Below are positions 1-8,458 of a DNA stretch of 64,000 nt, piece by piece (position 1 is the first letter of the stretch; every line of letters begins with the position of its first letter). This DNA is from Pseudomonadota bacterium (GTDB lineage Bacteria; Pseudomonadota; Gammaproteobacteria; Burkholderiales; Burkholderiaceae_B), in contig JAFAEO010000026.1 of assembly GCA_023423975.1 (NCBI GenBank), positions 1-64,000 of the forward strand. Reading direction: 5' to 3'. Both the position numbers and the translations under genes were made by a program. The notes below the pieces were generated by a model, which ran no database searches, had not been told where the DNA came from, and saw only the letters and a program-made list of their open reading frames with translations.

Positions 1-79
1 TATAGGTTTGCCAGTTGTTCCACAGCATAAATGCCGAGAAAACAAATATCATCCAGAGTATGGTGCGTCGGATATCCAT
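1..79 (-). CDS. yidC: Membrane protein insertase YidC, N-terminal fragment
   Basis: Only the first 26 codons lie in the window; the gene continues past the left edge. The reading frame on the minus strand begins MDIRRTILWMIFVFSALML and continues WNNWQTY, which is the typical YidC start: a short basic N-terminus followed by the first transmembrane helix. YidC inserts and folds inner-membrane proteins with or without the Sec translocon. Its position after rpmH-rnpA-yidD is the conserved order in proteobacteria, which supports the call although little sequence is visible. The upstream yidD stop is about 95 bp away, so all four genes are probably in one transcription unit. Confidence 0.85.
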   Translation of the reverse strand, partial: MDIRRTILWMIFVFSAFMLWNNWQTY

Positions 80-172
80 GTAACCTGATTACAGTAAGAG
101 CGGTTGGAAAAACGCACTAGTGTAACCCAGTGCATATTGCAGGAATGCGGTTTTGCAGGCAGTGTACTGAAA

Positions 173-430
173 TTATTCATGATTTGCCGCGGTTGTGGCA
201 CCTGTGGAGGCCTTGGTCGGTGGCACCGGATCATGACCACCCTGGCTAAAGGGATGACAGCGACAAAGCCGTTTGGTTCCCAGCCACAGGCCCTTGCCGG
301 CCCCATGTGCGTGAATGGCCTGTTCCATGTAAGCCGAGCAGGTGGGCGTAAACCGACAGGATTGGCCGACCCAGGGACTGATAAAGTACCGGTAAAAACG
401 GATCGGTGCAATCAGAATCTGACGGATCAT
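173..430 (-). CDS. yidD: Membrane protein insertion efficiency factor YidD
   Basis: This 85-residue protein opens with MIRQILIAPIRFYRYFISPW and carries the conserved cysteine-rich segment CRFTPTCSAYMEQAI, the hallmark of the YidD family. It is a small membrane-associated protein thought to assist YidC-dependent insertion. The start codon is preceded by AAGGAGCGACC, a strong ribosome binding site. Its ATG overlaps the rnpA stop codon by 4 nt (ATGA), so the two are probably translationally coupled. Length and position between rnpA and yidC match the family. The C-terminal tail (about residues 65-85) is low in conserved features, as is usual. Confidence 0.93.
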   Translation of the reverse strand: MIRQILIAPIRFYRYFISPWVGQSCRFTPTCSAYMEQAIHAHGAGKGLWLGTKRLCRCHPFSQGGHDPVPPTKASTGATTAANHE

Positions 431-822
431 GGTCGCTCCTTATTGTCGGGGCGATTTGCAAGCGCCCGCGCAAAGTGGCTGTCCACTTCCTGACGCACCC
501 GTTGGCGCAGTACGGTCAGCGAACACGGTTCGATCTTGCCGTGCAGACGCACCAGATAGTCGGCGGCAGGCAGGTTCAGGCGGTGATGACGAAAGGATTC
601 GCGAATAACCCGCTTGATTGTGTTGCGGGTGGTCGCTCGCACAGCAAAGCGCTTGGCGATAATCATGCCCAGCCTTGCAGTGGGCTCTGGCAAAGGGGGC
701 GAGGGCTGCGCGTGGTTCAGAGTGAACAACGCCCCCCGGGACACACGTCTTCCTTTCAGAAGATTCGTGAATTCAGAGGGGCGGTGCAGTCGCGCCGCTT
801 TGGGATAGGTGGCGCTTTGCAT
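427..822 (-). CDS. rnpA: Ribonuclease P protein component
   Basis: A 131-residue basic protein with the RnpA signature RNTIKRVIRESFR near residues 67-79, the 'RNR' motif that contacts the catalytic RNA subunit. RnpA supports 5' maturation of tRNA precursors. Order rpmH-rnpA-yidD and the 4-nt overlap with yidD are the canonical arrangement. No strong ribosome binding site precedes the ATG at 822. The start is kept because the N-terminal block up to LHRPSEF aligns with the usual RnpA beginning. It is 62 bp downstream of rpmH and presumably shares its promoter. Confidence 0.95.
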   Translation of the reverse strand: MQSATYPKAARLHRPSEFTNLLKGRRVSRGALFTLNHAQPSPPLPEPTARLGMIIAKRFAVRATTRNTIKRVIRESFRHHRLNLPAADYLVRLHGKIEPCSLTVLRQRVRQEVDSHFARALANRPDNKERP

Positions 823-884
823 GAAACGGACAGGAACCGTCTTCTGCCTGGTCAGGCGCGATCGGATCGGGGTCCGGATCGCAC

Positions 885-1019
885 TCAGACGGCCAGACGT
901 TTACGGCCTTTGGCGCGGCGAGCGTTGATCACGGCGCGGCCACCACGGGTTTTCATGCGGACACGAAAGCCGTGTGTGCGTTTGCGACGAGTTACGGAAG
1001 GTTGGTAAGTACGTTTCAT
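885..1019 (-). CDS. rpmH: 50S ribosomal protein L34
   Basis: A 44-residue, highly basic reading frame. It begins MKRTYQPSVTRRKRTHGF, continues through the block RVRMKTRGGRAVINARRAKG and ends RKRLAV before TGA. This is an essentially canonical L34 sequence of the 50S subunit. It is the first gene of the minus-strand block rpmH-rnpA-yidD-yidC. The gene was identified by translating the minus strand by hand from the ATG at 1017-1019. Upstream lies the long non-coding stretch shared with dnaA. Confidence 0.97.
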   Translation of the reverse strand: MKRTYQPSVTRRKRTHGFRVRMKTRGGRAVINARRAKGRKRLAV

Positions 1020-1534
1020 GGAAATTCCACCAAAAATAAAGAGCTAAAGTTAAATACGGCTACTGCCGGACGGTTTGTTCGCCGCCGCTTGTCAAGACAA
1101 AAGCATTGATACGGTGACTCTGCCCGCAGCCAAACCTCACAGGGGGACGTTTGGACTGATAACGGGTTACAGCAAAGGCTGACCGCAGGCTGTCTGTTGT
1201 GTTGTGTCGCCATACCAGCCCTAATTGGCTGTTTCACTGACGACCCATCACATTATTCTGCGCCGCTCCAGGATCACGTGTTGCCACTTGCAATCCGGGT
1301 AGGCGGGCTTAGCTTGCTGCCCGACCCTGGCCGCCCATCGGGCAACCGACCTGCTTCTCGTGTGCCTGGTTCCGGTCGCAGCCCACAAACGGGGCATGAG
1401 CGACATGACAAAAAGCGACACGGCAACAGCCAAGCCCAGGCTCGCAACCCAATGAACAACAAGGGATATGTCGAACCCGCTTGAAACCGGCTCCAGAGTC
1501 TTTTCCAGCGTTTTTTACGTATTGCCGAGCCTGA

Positions 1535-1554
1535 ATACTAAAAGATACTAAAAG
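1535..1554. repeat. Tandem decamer ATACTAAAAG x2 in the origin gap
   Basis: Two perfect adjacent copies of ATACTAAAAG at 1535-1544 and 1545-1554. Related sequence follows (GATACTATAAAAGAGATAATA from about 1578). The stretch is AT-rich and could belong to the duplex-unwinding part of the origin, but this is inference from position and composition only. Confidence 0.6.
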
Positions 1555-2001
1555 GCAGTGCCAAAAAAATGAGAAGAGATACTATAAAAGAGATAATAGT
1601 AGAGCGCACATTAAATATGTTAAGTAAGCACCCTGACAAAACCCCTTGCTTGGCAACCCTCTTCAAACTCCAATAAGGCACCGCATAAGGCGCCATAAAG
1701 CACTGCAAATACCCTGAACACGCATAGATCACGCGTCAACGATGCATCAGGCACGTATCGCAATTTTGTAAAGCCTTATATTTCATCAAATTTTTTGTGA
1801 ATAGTCAATGGTTTAGGTGGGTTTTCCAATAATATTTGCCTTTCTGTTGTCAAGTGTCTGCTGGTAGGTATGCTCGATCTGCGATGAATCACGACAAGAT
1901 GATGCAAAATTGCCTCCAATAACCCCTTATTGCCCGACGTTCCGATGCCTTTTGCTGCAAAGCGCAGGTTGCTGTGGAAACTTTGAAACAGCCGGGCTGC
2001 C

Positions 2002-2010
2002 TGTGGATAA
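2002..2010 (-). promoter_or_regulatory. DnaA box upstream of dnaA
   Basis: TGTGGATAA is a perfect match, in reverse orientation, to the DnaA box consensus TTATNCACA. It is 49 bp upstream of the dnaA start, so it could serve in origin function or in autoregulation of dnaA. Confidence 0.7.
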
Positions 2011-2058
2011 CTTTGTCCGAATCAGGGTAAAATAGGATGTTTTCAGATTGACGTCGAT

Positions 2059-3591
2059 ATGCAAGAGTTTTGGCAATCCTGCGTGCATTCCCTGGCCCAG
2101 GAACTCCCCCCCGAACAGATGAAGGCATGGGTCCATCCCCTGTCTTTTCTCAGTTTTGATGAAGAACTGGGCGAAGTTCGCGTGTCCGCGCCAAACGCCA
2201 TCAAACAGAACTGGGCACGCACCAACTATACTCAGCGCATCCAGGAGCTGGCCAGCAACTGGTTCAATCGGCCCGGTATCCGGGTCATCTTCCAGGTCGC
2301 ACGGCGCGACCACCACGTCTCCCAGGTGCATGGCCCGGCGGTAGCGCCGCCGGCTGGCATGCCTGCTGGTCCAGCGACTGGCACTCCGGCGCCCCGTGAA
2401 TACACCAACGGCGTGACCGCCCCGCTCAACGGTCATGGCGCCAGTGCAGCGCTGCATACGGCAACCCGGGCGACAACGGCTGTTGAACTGGCAGCAACGG
2501 GCAAAGAGCCCGTGGTTATTATCGAGACGGTTGGACAGGCGCCTGAAGACCACGTATACAAACGTTCGCACATGAATGCGAACCTGACGTTCGAAAGCCT
2601 GGTTATTGGTAAATCCAACCAGCTGGCCAACGCGGCCTCTGCGCAAATTGTTGAAAACCCCGGCGTCTCTTCGTATAACCCGTTCTTTCTGTACGGCAGC
2701 ACGGGCCTGGGCAAGACGCACCTGATGCACGCCATCGGTAACGCGCTATTTAAGGCCGGCAAGGTCAGCCGTGTTCGTTATATTCATGCTGACCAGTATT
2801 ATTCCGACATGGTCAAATCGTTCCAGACCAATACTTTTGACGATCTGAAACGGTATTATCATTCGCTGGACTTGCTGCTGATCGATGACATCCAGTTTTT
2901 TCGCAAGAAAGAGCGCACGCAGGAAGAGTTCTTTCTGCTCTACGAAACCATGGTGCAGCGCGGCCGGCAAATCGTGATCACTTCCGATACCTATCCGCGT
3001 GAATTACAGGACATCAACAGCCGGCTCACGTCGCGCTTTGATTCGGGCCTCACGGTACAGATTGAACCGCCCGAGCTGGAAATGCGGGTAGCCATCCTGT
3101 TGCGCAAGGCCGAAGAGAAAACCTCCATTGTTTTGAAGGAAGAAGCGGCGTTCTTCATAGCGAAGCATTTGCGTAGTAATGTCCGGGAGCTGGAGGGGGC
3201 GTTGTCCCGGGTGTCGGCATACGCCGGCTTTCATGGCGTGAAAATTATCACCGTCGAATTCTGCAAGGAAGCGCTCAAGGATCTGCTGTCGGTATCGATC
3301 GGCCAGATTACCATCGAGAACATTCAGAAAACGGTGGCCGATTTTTACAAGCTGAAGGTTCAGGAAATGTACTCGAAACGTCGGCCGGCTAATATTGCCA
3401 TGGCCCGGCAGATCGCCATGTACCTGGCCAAGGAATTAACGCAGAAAAGCCTGCCGGAAATTGGAGATTCGTTCGGCGGCAGAGATCACACAACGGTGCT
3501 GCATGCAGTTCGCAAGATTACGGAACAGCGTGCCAAGAACGCCGAGTTGAATCACCAGTTACACGTATTGGAACAAACCTTAAAAGGATAA
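2059..3591 (+). CDS. dnaA: Chromosomal replication initiator protein DnaA
   Basis: A 510-residue AAA+ initiator that binds DnaA boxes at the origin and opens the duplex. Domain I (about 1-80) begins MQEFWQSCVHSLAQELPPEQ. A low-complexity Ala/Pro/Gly/Thr linker (domain II) runs from about 90 to 165. Domain III has Walker A GSTGLGKT (213-220), Walker B LLLIDD (272-277) and the sensor/arginine-finger stretch SRLTSRF (321-327). Domain IV ends with the DnaA signature SFGGRDHTTVLHAVRKI (471-487). The length is normal for betaproteobacteria. dnaN begins 2 nt after the stop codon, indicating one operon. Confidence 0.98.
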   Translation: MQEFWQSCVHSLAQELPPEQMKAWVHPLSFLSFDEELGEVRVSAPNAIKQNWARTNYTQRIQELASNWFNRPGIRVIFQVARRDHHVSQVHGPAVAPPAGMPAGPATGTPAPREYTNGVTAPLNGHGASAALHTATRATTAVELAATGKEPVVIIETVGQAPEDHVYKRSHMNANLTFESLVIGKSNQLANAASAQIVENPGVSSYNPFFLYGSTGLGKTHLMHAIGNALFKAGKVSRVRYIHADQYYSDMVKSFQTNTFDDLKRYYHSLDLLLIDDIQFFRKKERTQEEFFLLYETMVQRGRQIVITSDTYPRELQDINSRLTSRFDSGLTVQIEPPELEMRVAILLRKAEEKTSIVLKEEAAFFIAKHLRSNVRELEGALSRVSAYAGFHGVKIITVEFCKEALKDLLSVSIGQITIENIQKTVADFYKLKVQEMYSKRRPANIAMARQIAMYLAKELTQKSLPEIGDSFGGRDHTTVLHAVRKITEQRAKNAELNHQLHVLEQTLKG

Positions 3592-3593
3592 TC

Positions 3594-4703
3594 ATGCAAC
3601 TGTTACAAGCGAATCGCGATGCACTGCTCAAACCGCTGCAAACGGTCGCCGGGATTGTAGAGCGCCGGCACACGATGCCGATCCTGGCAAATATTCTGTT
3701 GCGTAAAGAGGGGAATAAAATTGCGTTTGTGGCAACCGACCTAGAGGTTCAGATCACCACGCATGCCGACTTCGGCGTGGGTGACGATGTGGAGTCTACA
3801 ACGGTTGCCGCACGCAAGCTGCTTGACTTTGTTCGCGCACTGCCCGCGGCCAATGAAGTCAAACTCAAGCTGCAGGACGGCAAACTGGGTATTCAGTCTG
3901 GTCGAAGCCGGCTGGAGCTGCAAACCCTGAGCGGGTCCGAGTACCCGACCGTATCTGTACCCGAGAGCTGGAACGTGTCTTTCACAATGCCGCAAAAGGC
4001 ATTGCGCAAGCTGTTCGGCATGGTGCACTTTTCCATGGCGCAGCAGGACATCCGTTATTACCTGAATGGCACGCTCATGGTGTTCGAGCCTGGTATGGTG
4101 CGCGCCGTGGCTACCGATGGTCACCGTCTGGCTCATGCCGCTGAAGATATCGAAGGCATTCAGTCTTCCAGCGAAGTCATCCTGCCGCGCAAAACGGTTC
4201 TGGAAGTGCAGCGCCTGCTGGACGATAGCGACGAGCCCGTCAATATTGATGTGTCGGCCAGTCAGATCCGTTTCACTTTCGGTGACATTGAATTGATTTC
4301 CAAGCTTGTCGAAGGCAAGTTCCCCGATTTCAAACGTGTTATCCCTACTGATTACACGCGTCATTTCAACGTTAATCGCGAAGCGCTGCAAAGCAGTTTG
4401 CACATTGCATCCATTCTGATGACCGATAAGCTCAAAGGCATCAAGCTGAACCTGGAGAACAATCTGCTGCAAATGAAATATATCAATGCGGATCAGGAAA
4501 ATGCCCAGGACGAGATCGAGATTGATTACAGCTTTGAGCCGCTTAGTGTTGGCTTTAATGTGACCTATCTGCAGGACGTGCTCTCCATGGCGAAAACAGA
4601 CGAAGTGATCTGGTCGGTCAAGCCCGATGTCAACGCCTCGGCGCTGATTACCCTGCCCGATGAAAAGCACTTCAAATACGTTGTCATGCCAATGCGTATC
4701 TAA
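3594..4703 (+). CDS. dnaN: DNA polymerase III beta subunit (sliding clamp)
   Basis: A 369-residue protein starting MQLLQANRDALLKPLQTVAG and ending HFKYVVMPMRI, both typical of the beta clamp. The dimeric ring encircles DNA and tethers polymerase III and other clamp-binding proteins. The three repeated clamp folds span the whole length and no residues are missing. It lies directly after dnaA with almost no gap and is presumably cotranscribed. The hairpin about 12 bp after the stop (4716-4750) may partly terminate the dnaA-dnaN transcript before gyrB. Confidence 0.98.
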   Translation: MQLLQANRDALLKPLQTVAGIVERRHTMPILANILLRKEGNKIAFVATDLEVQITTHADFGVGDDVESTTVAARKLLDFVRALPAANEVKLKLQDGKLGIQSGRSRLELQTLSGSEYPTVSVPESWNVSFTMPQKALRKLFGMVHFSMAQQDIRYYLNGTLMVFEPGMVRAVATDGHRLAHAAEDIEGIQSSSEVILPRKTVLEVQRLLDDSDEPVNIDVSASQIRFTFGDIELISKLVEGKFPDFKRVIPTDYTRHFNVNREALQSSLHIASILMTDKLKGIKLNLENNLLQMKYINADQENAQDEIEIDYSFEPLSVGFNVTYLQDVLSMAKTDEVIWSVKPDVNASALITLPDEKHFKYVVMPMRI

Positions 4704-4715
4704 AAATCGTGACAG

Positions 4716-4750
4716 CCGGCCCAATCTTTGCCCTGCAAAGGGATGGCCGG
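4716..4750 (+). terminator. Nested hairpin after dnaN
   Basis: Outer stem CCGGCC (4716-4721) with GGCCGG (4745-4750) encloses an inner stem CTTTGC (4726-4731) with GCAAAG (4735-4740). It is followed by TTATTGTT. It resembles an intrinsic terminator with a weak T tract, so it may attenuate rather than stop transcription into gyrB. Confidence 0.5.
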
Positions 4751-4882
4751 TTATTGTTCACAGCGGGGTGCGACCGCGACACGTGCCGGCAAATTATTTT
4801 TAATTTCAATTGAAATGTTGTCGCTGCGCTCAGGCAGTCGCTTCCGCCAAAGCAGTTAATTAATAGAAGAGTTACCAAAACT

Positions 4883-7333
4883 ATGTCAGAAAATACCCAG
4901 CCAGTTCAGCAAAACGAATACGGCGCCGATTCCATCAGAATGCTCAAAGGCCTGGAGGCCGTGCGCAAACGGCCCGGCATGTACATCGGCGATACATCGG
5001 ATGGCACCGGTCTGCATCACATGATTTTCGAAGTGGTGGACAACGCGATCGACGAAGCGCTGGCGGGATATTGCGATGATATCGTGGTGACCATTCACAC
5101 CGACAATTCCATTTCCGTGACCGATAACGGTCGTGGTATTCCAACTGACATACACAAGGGTGACGAGTTCCACCGCAGCGCGGCTGAAATCGTGATGACA
5201 GAACTGCACGCCGGCGGCAAGTTCGATCAGAACTCCTATAAAGTGTCGGGCGGCCTGCATGGCGTGGGTGTATCCTGCGTAAACGCATTGTCCGAATGGC
5301 TGCGTCTGACCATTCGTCGCAATGGTCAGGTCCATAACATGGAGTTCCGTCGCGGTGAGCGTGTAGAGCCGCTCAAGGTCGTTGGCTCGACCGATAAAAC
5401 AGGCACCGAAGTGCGCTATCTGGCCGATGGTCAGATTTTCGAGAACATTGAGTACCATTACGAGATCCTGTCCAAGCGACTGCGTGAATTGTCGTTCCTG
5501 AACAATGGCGTGAAGGTTCGTTTGGTTGACGAGCGTCAGGGCAAGGAAGAGAACTTTGCGTTCTCGGGTGGTGTAAAAGGGTTTGTCGAATACATCAACC
5601 GCACAAAAACGGTTCTGCATCCGAATGTGTTTGCCGTCTCTACAGAGTCGCAGGGTGACGGTCCAAGCATTACCGTTGATGTGGCCATGCAATGGAATGA
5701 CAGTTATGGTGAAAGTGTTTTGTGTTTTACCAATAACATTCCACAGCGCGATGGCGGTACTCACCTGACCGGCTTGCGTGCTGCGATGACACGTGTCATC
5801 AACAAGTACATCGGCGACAACGAAATGGCCAAGAAAGCCAAGGTTGACACCACCGGCGACGATATGCGCGAAGGCTTGAGTTGCGTGCTGTCGGTCAAGG
5901 TGCCCGAGCCCAAATTCAGCTCTCAGACCAAGGAAAAGCTGGTCTCCAGTGAAGTGCGTCCGGCGGTGGAAGAGGCCGTGGCCCGCACGCTGGAAACCTT
6001 TCTGCTAGAAAACCCCACCGATGCCAAAGCCATTTGCGCAAAAATCGTGGATGCAGCACGAGCCCGCGAAGCCGCGCGCCGCGCACGCGAGATGACGCGT
6101 CGTAAAAGCGTACTCGAGGGCGCTGGCCTGCCCGGTAAACTGGCCGATTGCCAGGAAAAAGACCCCGCCAAATCTGAAATCTATATTGTGGAGGGCGACT
6201 CTGCGGGTGGTTCGGCCAAACAAGGGCGCGATCGCAAGTTCCAGGCCATTCTGCCGCTGCGCGGAAAGGTGCTGAACGTGGAAAAAGCGCGCTTTGACAA
6301 ACTGATTGCCAGCGAACAGATCACAACCCTGATTACTGCATTGGGCACCAGCATCGGGCCTGATTTCAATGTGGAAAAACTGCGTTATCACCGCATCATT
6401 ATCATGACCGATGCCGACGTTGACGGCGCGCATATCCGCACACTATTACTGACGCTGCTGTATCGCCAGATGCCAGAGCTGGTCGAGCGTGGTTACGTTT
6501 ATATTGCCCAGCCGCCGCTTTATCGCGTCAAATGGGGCCGTGACGAGCGCTATCTGAAGGACCAGGCTGAAGAGGCACAGTTTATGATGCAGGTCGCGCT
6601 CAAGGATGCCGGGCTGGAGCCTCAGGGCGGCGCGGATGTGATTACGGGCGACGCCCTGGCAGAGCTGGCCCGCCAGTATGTGATTTCCGACAGCGTGATT
6701 CACCGCCTGTCCAAAATCATGGATGTTGAAGCCTTGTCTGCCATTGCCGAAGGCGTGGTGATTAATCTGGACGACGATGCGTCTGCCAAGGCGTCTGCCG
6801 AACAGATGCAGGCCGCCTTGCACGATCCAATACATCCACAAGCGGTTAGTGTCACCGCAGAGTTTGATCAGGAAACCGAGAAGTACCGCCTTGTGCTGCG
6901 TCGTATGCATCACGGCAATATCAAGGTCACTGTATTTGACAGCCGCTTTATTGAAGGCACCGATTACGGCGTCATGTCACGTGCAGCGCATACCTTCAAC
7001 GGCCTTATCGACAAAGGCGCACGCGTCTACCGCGGGGAAGGCGACAAGCGCAAGGAGCAATATGTGAGCGACTTCCGCGAGGCCATCCAATGGCTGCGCA
7101 GCGAAGCCGATCGCGTGGTCAGCAAGCAGCGCTATAAAGGTCTGGGTGAGATGAATCCCGGTCAGTTGTGGGAAACAACCATGGATCCGAATGTACGTCG
7201 CCTGTTGCGCGTACAGATTGAAGATGCGATTGCCGCTGATGAAATGTTCACTACACTCATGGGTGACCAGGTTGAACCACGTCGCGCGTTTATCGAGCGC
7301 AACGCATTGATGGCGGGGAATCTGGATGTGTAG
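4883..7333 (+). CDS. gyrB: DNA gyrase subunit B
   Basis: An 816-residue type IIA topoisomerase subunit that, with GyrA, introduces negative supercoils using ATP. The GHKL ATPase domain (about 1-230) contains the ATP-site stretches EVVDNAIDEALAG and DNGRGIP. The TOPRIM domain has EGDSAGG near residue 436 and the metal-binding DADVDGAHI near 510. The C-terminal RYKGLGEMNPGQLW near 749 is diagnostic of GyrB. The length, slightly longer than the E. coli protein, fits the form with the insertion after the TOPRIM motif. It follows dnaN with a 179-bp gap and ends at a strong intrinsic terminator. Confidence 0.98.
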   Translation: MSENTQPVQQNEYGADSIRMLKGLEAVRKRPGMYIGDTSDGTGLHHMIFEVVDNAIDEALAGYCDDIVVTIHTDNSISVTDNGRGIPTDIHKGDEFHRSAAEIVMTELHAGGKFDQNSYKVSGGLHGVGVSCVNALSEWLRLTIRRNGQVHNMEFRRGERVEPLKVVGSTDKTGTEVRYLADGQIFENIEYHYEILSKRLRELSFLNNGVKVRLVDERQGKEENFAFSGGVKGFVEYINRTKTVLHPNVFAVSTESQGDGPSITVDVAMQWNDSYGESVLCFTNNIPQRDGGTHLTGLRAAMTRVINKYIGDNEMAKKAKVDTTGDDMREGLSCVLSVKVPEPKFSSQTKEKLVSSEVRPAVEEAVARTLETFLLENPTDAKAICAKIVDAARAREAARRAREMTRRKSVLEGAGLPGKLADCQEKDPAKSEIYIVEGDSAGGSAKQGRDRKFQAILPLRGKVLNVEKARFDKLIASEQITTLITALGTSIGPDFNVEKLRYHRIIIMTDADVDGAHIRTLLLTLLYRQMPELVERGYVYIAQPPLYRVKWGRDERYLKDQAEEAQFMMQVALKDAGLEPQGGADVITGDALAELARQYVISDSVIHRLSKIMDVEALSAIAEGVVINLDDDASAKASAEQMQAALHDPIHPQAVSVTAEFDQETEKYRLVLRRMHHGNIKVTVFDSRFIEGTDYGVMSRAAHTFNGLIDKGARVYRGEGDKRKEQYVSDFREAIQWLRSEADRVVSKQRYKGLGEMNPGQLWETTMDPNVRRLLRVQIEDAIAADEMFTTLMGDQVEPRRAFIERNALMAGNLDV

Positions 7334-7344
7334 GTGTTGTCGGT

Positions 7345-7405
7345 TCTCATAATTAGTGAAAAAGTCTCACAATTAATGAAAATGCATTCTCACAATTAGT
7401 GAAAA
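7345..7405. repeat. Three direct copies of an 18-bp repeat after gyrB
   Basis: Copies at 7345-7362 (TCTCATAATTAGTGAAAA), 7365-7382 (TCTCACAATTAATGAAAA) and 7388-7405 (TCTCACAATTAGTGAAAA) differ at one or two positions and are spaced 20 and 23 bp apart. They lie between the gyrB stop and its terminator. Short iterated repeats of this sort occur at the ends of some IS21-family elements, but no transposase is present. The relationship is a suggestion only. Confidence 0.8.
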
Positions 7406-7429
7406 AATCTGTAGCGATATAGATAGGTA

Positions 7430-7466
7430 AACAGGCTCCGGTGTTTTATCGGAGCCTGTTTTATTT
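7430..7466 (+). terminator. Intrinsic terminator of gyrB
   Basis: Perfect 11-bp stem AACAGGCTCCG (7430-7440) with CGGAGCCTGTT (7450-7460), loop of 9 nt, then TTATTT. It is 97 bp after the gyrB stop. Confidence 0.92.
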
Positions 7467-7795
7467 GGAAGGAGGTTTGGGAGGTTGATCTCAGACAGAC
7501 AATTAATTGTTATCGCTGCAAGTCCAGCATGAGTCCATAACAGCAGTGGTCTCGGTGTAGAACGCGTCGTACCATTGGCTTGGTACCGCTACTTCTAACG
7601 TATGCAAAGTCGGTATATGTTTTGACTCGTGCTGTCATTGGCGTAAATCAGCGATGGTAAAGGCTTAACTTAACATATCGCATCAGGCTTTCTGGGCGGG
7701 ACTTTGCGCCGACGTTAAGATTGCTTCTCCTGCTGCTGTTGACCTATACTGCTGAGAGCCGGCCGAAAATTTTTCTGTCAACCTAGGAGTCTTCC

Positions 7796-8443
7796 ATGAG
7801 CGAACTGATCCTCACCACATATGACTGGGTTCCCAAGATGCCGCGCGGCTTTGTGCGAGATTTACGGATACGTTGGGCCTTGGAAGAGGCCGCTTTAGCC
7901 TATCGGGTCGAAAGCACATCGTTTCGAGATCGAGGTTCCGAACACTATGCGGCGCAGCCCTTCGGCCAGGTTCCCTGGCTGACCGATGGCAACCTCACCC
8001 TTTTCGAGAGCGGCGCAATCCTATTGCATCTCGGTGAGAAAAGCTCGGCGCTTATACCGACAGACTCGCACGGTCGGGTCGAGGTCATGCAGTGGGTTAT
8101 CGCAGCGCTAAACTCTGTCGACCTGCCCAGCCAACCGTGGGCGCTATTTCGGTTCATGGGCTTTCCTGGAGAATCGCCAGAGGCCAAGTTCGTGGAAGAC
8201 TTCTTGAAGGCGAGGCTCGATCGGATGGAAGCGGTATTAAAACGCCGCGAGTGGCTCGTAGCTGGACGATTCACAGTAGCCGACCTATTGATGGCGGATG
8301 TGCTTCGGCCGGTGAATCTGTTCGACGGGCTTGCAAATTACCCTGCTTGTAACGACTACGTCGCTCGCGCCACCGCGCGACCCGCGTTCCTTAAAGCATA
8401 CGATGACCAGATGGCTCACTTTGCTGCGGCAGATACAGCCTGA
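7796..8443 (+). CDS. Glutathione S-transferase family protein
   Basis: A 215-residue protein with the two-domain glutathione transferase layout. An N-terminal thioredoxin-like half (about 1-85) has the cis-proline region QVPWLTDGNLTLFESGAILLHLGE, where the ES pair binds the glutathione gamma-glutamyl group. An all-helical C-terminal half carries the ...AGRFTVADLLMADVL capping motif. Such proteins conjugate or otherwise transfer glutathione, but the substrate cannot be told. The ATG follows AGGAGTCTTCC, a good ribosome binding site. It stands alone and converges with the following LysR gene, with only 15 bp between the stops. Confidence 0.87.
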   Translation: MSELILTTYDWVPKMPRGFVRDLRIRWALEEAALAYRVESTSFRDRGSEHYAAQPFGQVPWLTDGNLTLFESGAILLHLGEKSSALIPTDSHGRVEVMQWVIAALNSVDLPSQPWALFRFMGFPGESPEAKFVEDFLKARLDRMEAVLKRREWLVAGRFTVADLLMADVLRPVNLFDGLANYPACNDYVARATARPAFLKAYDDQMAHFAAADTA

Positions 8444-8458
8444 CAATTGAGGAGCAGA

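Larger units (their letters stand above)
1020..2058. other. Probable oriC region between rpmH and dnaA
   Basis: This gap of about 1 kb separates divergent rpmH and dnaA, the usual place of the chromosomal origin in many betaproteobacteria. It contains an AT-rich section (about 1535-1620), a perfect tandem decamer at 1535-1554, and one perfect DnaA box in reverse orientation (TGTGGATAA, 2002-2010). Weaker candidates are at 1796-1804 (TGTGAATAG) and 1973-1981 (TGTGGAAAC). The dnaA and rpmH promoters must also lie here. A minus-strand frame around 1248-1460 reads like a short membrane segment but has no ATG start and is not called. Origin assignment rests on context and few DnaA boxes. Confidence 0.6.
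7334..7795. other. gyrB downstream gap: three repeats, terminator, then nothing recognised
   Basis: No gene fits here. The first 130 bp hold three 18-bp repeats and the gyrB terminator, listed separately. From about 7467 to 7795 nothing was recognised beyond what must be the promoter of the glutathione transferase gene. Confidence 0.6.

Noticed and set aside
1248..1484. Minus-strand frame with a hydrophobic stretch (VVHWVASLGLAVAVSLFVM) inside the origin gap
   Set aside because: Reads like a membrane segment but has only TTG or CTG starts, no ribosome binding site and no recognised family; insufficient to call.
1927..2730. Minus-strand frame of 267 codons across the dnaA start
   Set aside because: Antisense to dnaA and the DnaA box; no domain.
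3741..4724. Long minus-strand frame antisense to dnaN
   Set aside because: It is the shadow of the beta clamp gene; no ribosome binding site or family match.
4886..5764. Minus-strand frame of 292 codons antisense to gyrB
   Set aside because: Shadow of a conserved gene with codon-phase composition; no recognisable domain.
7334..7470. Possible IS21-family insertion sequence at the gyrB repeats
   Set aside because: No transposase gene, only a three-copy repeat; kept as a repeat feature, not called as an element.
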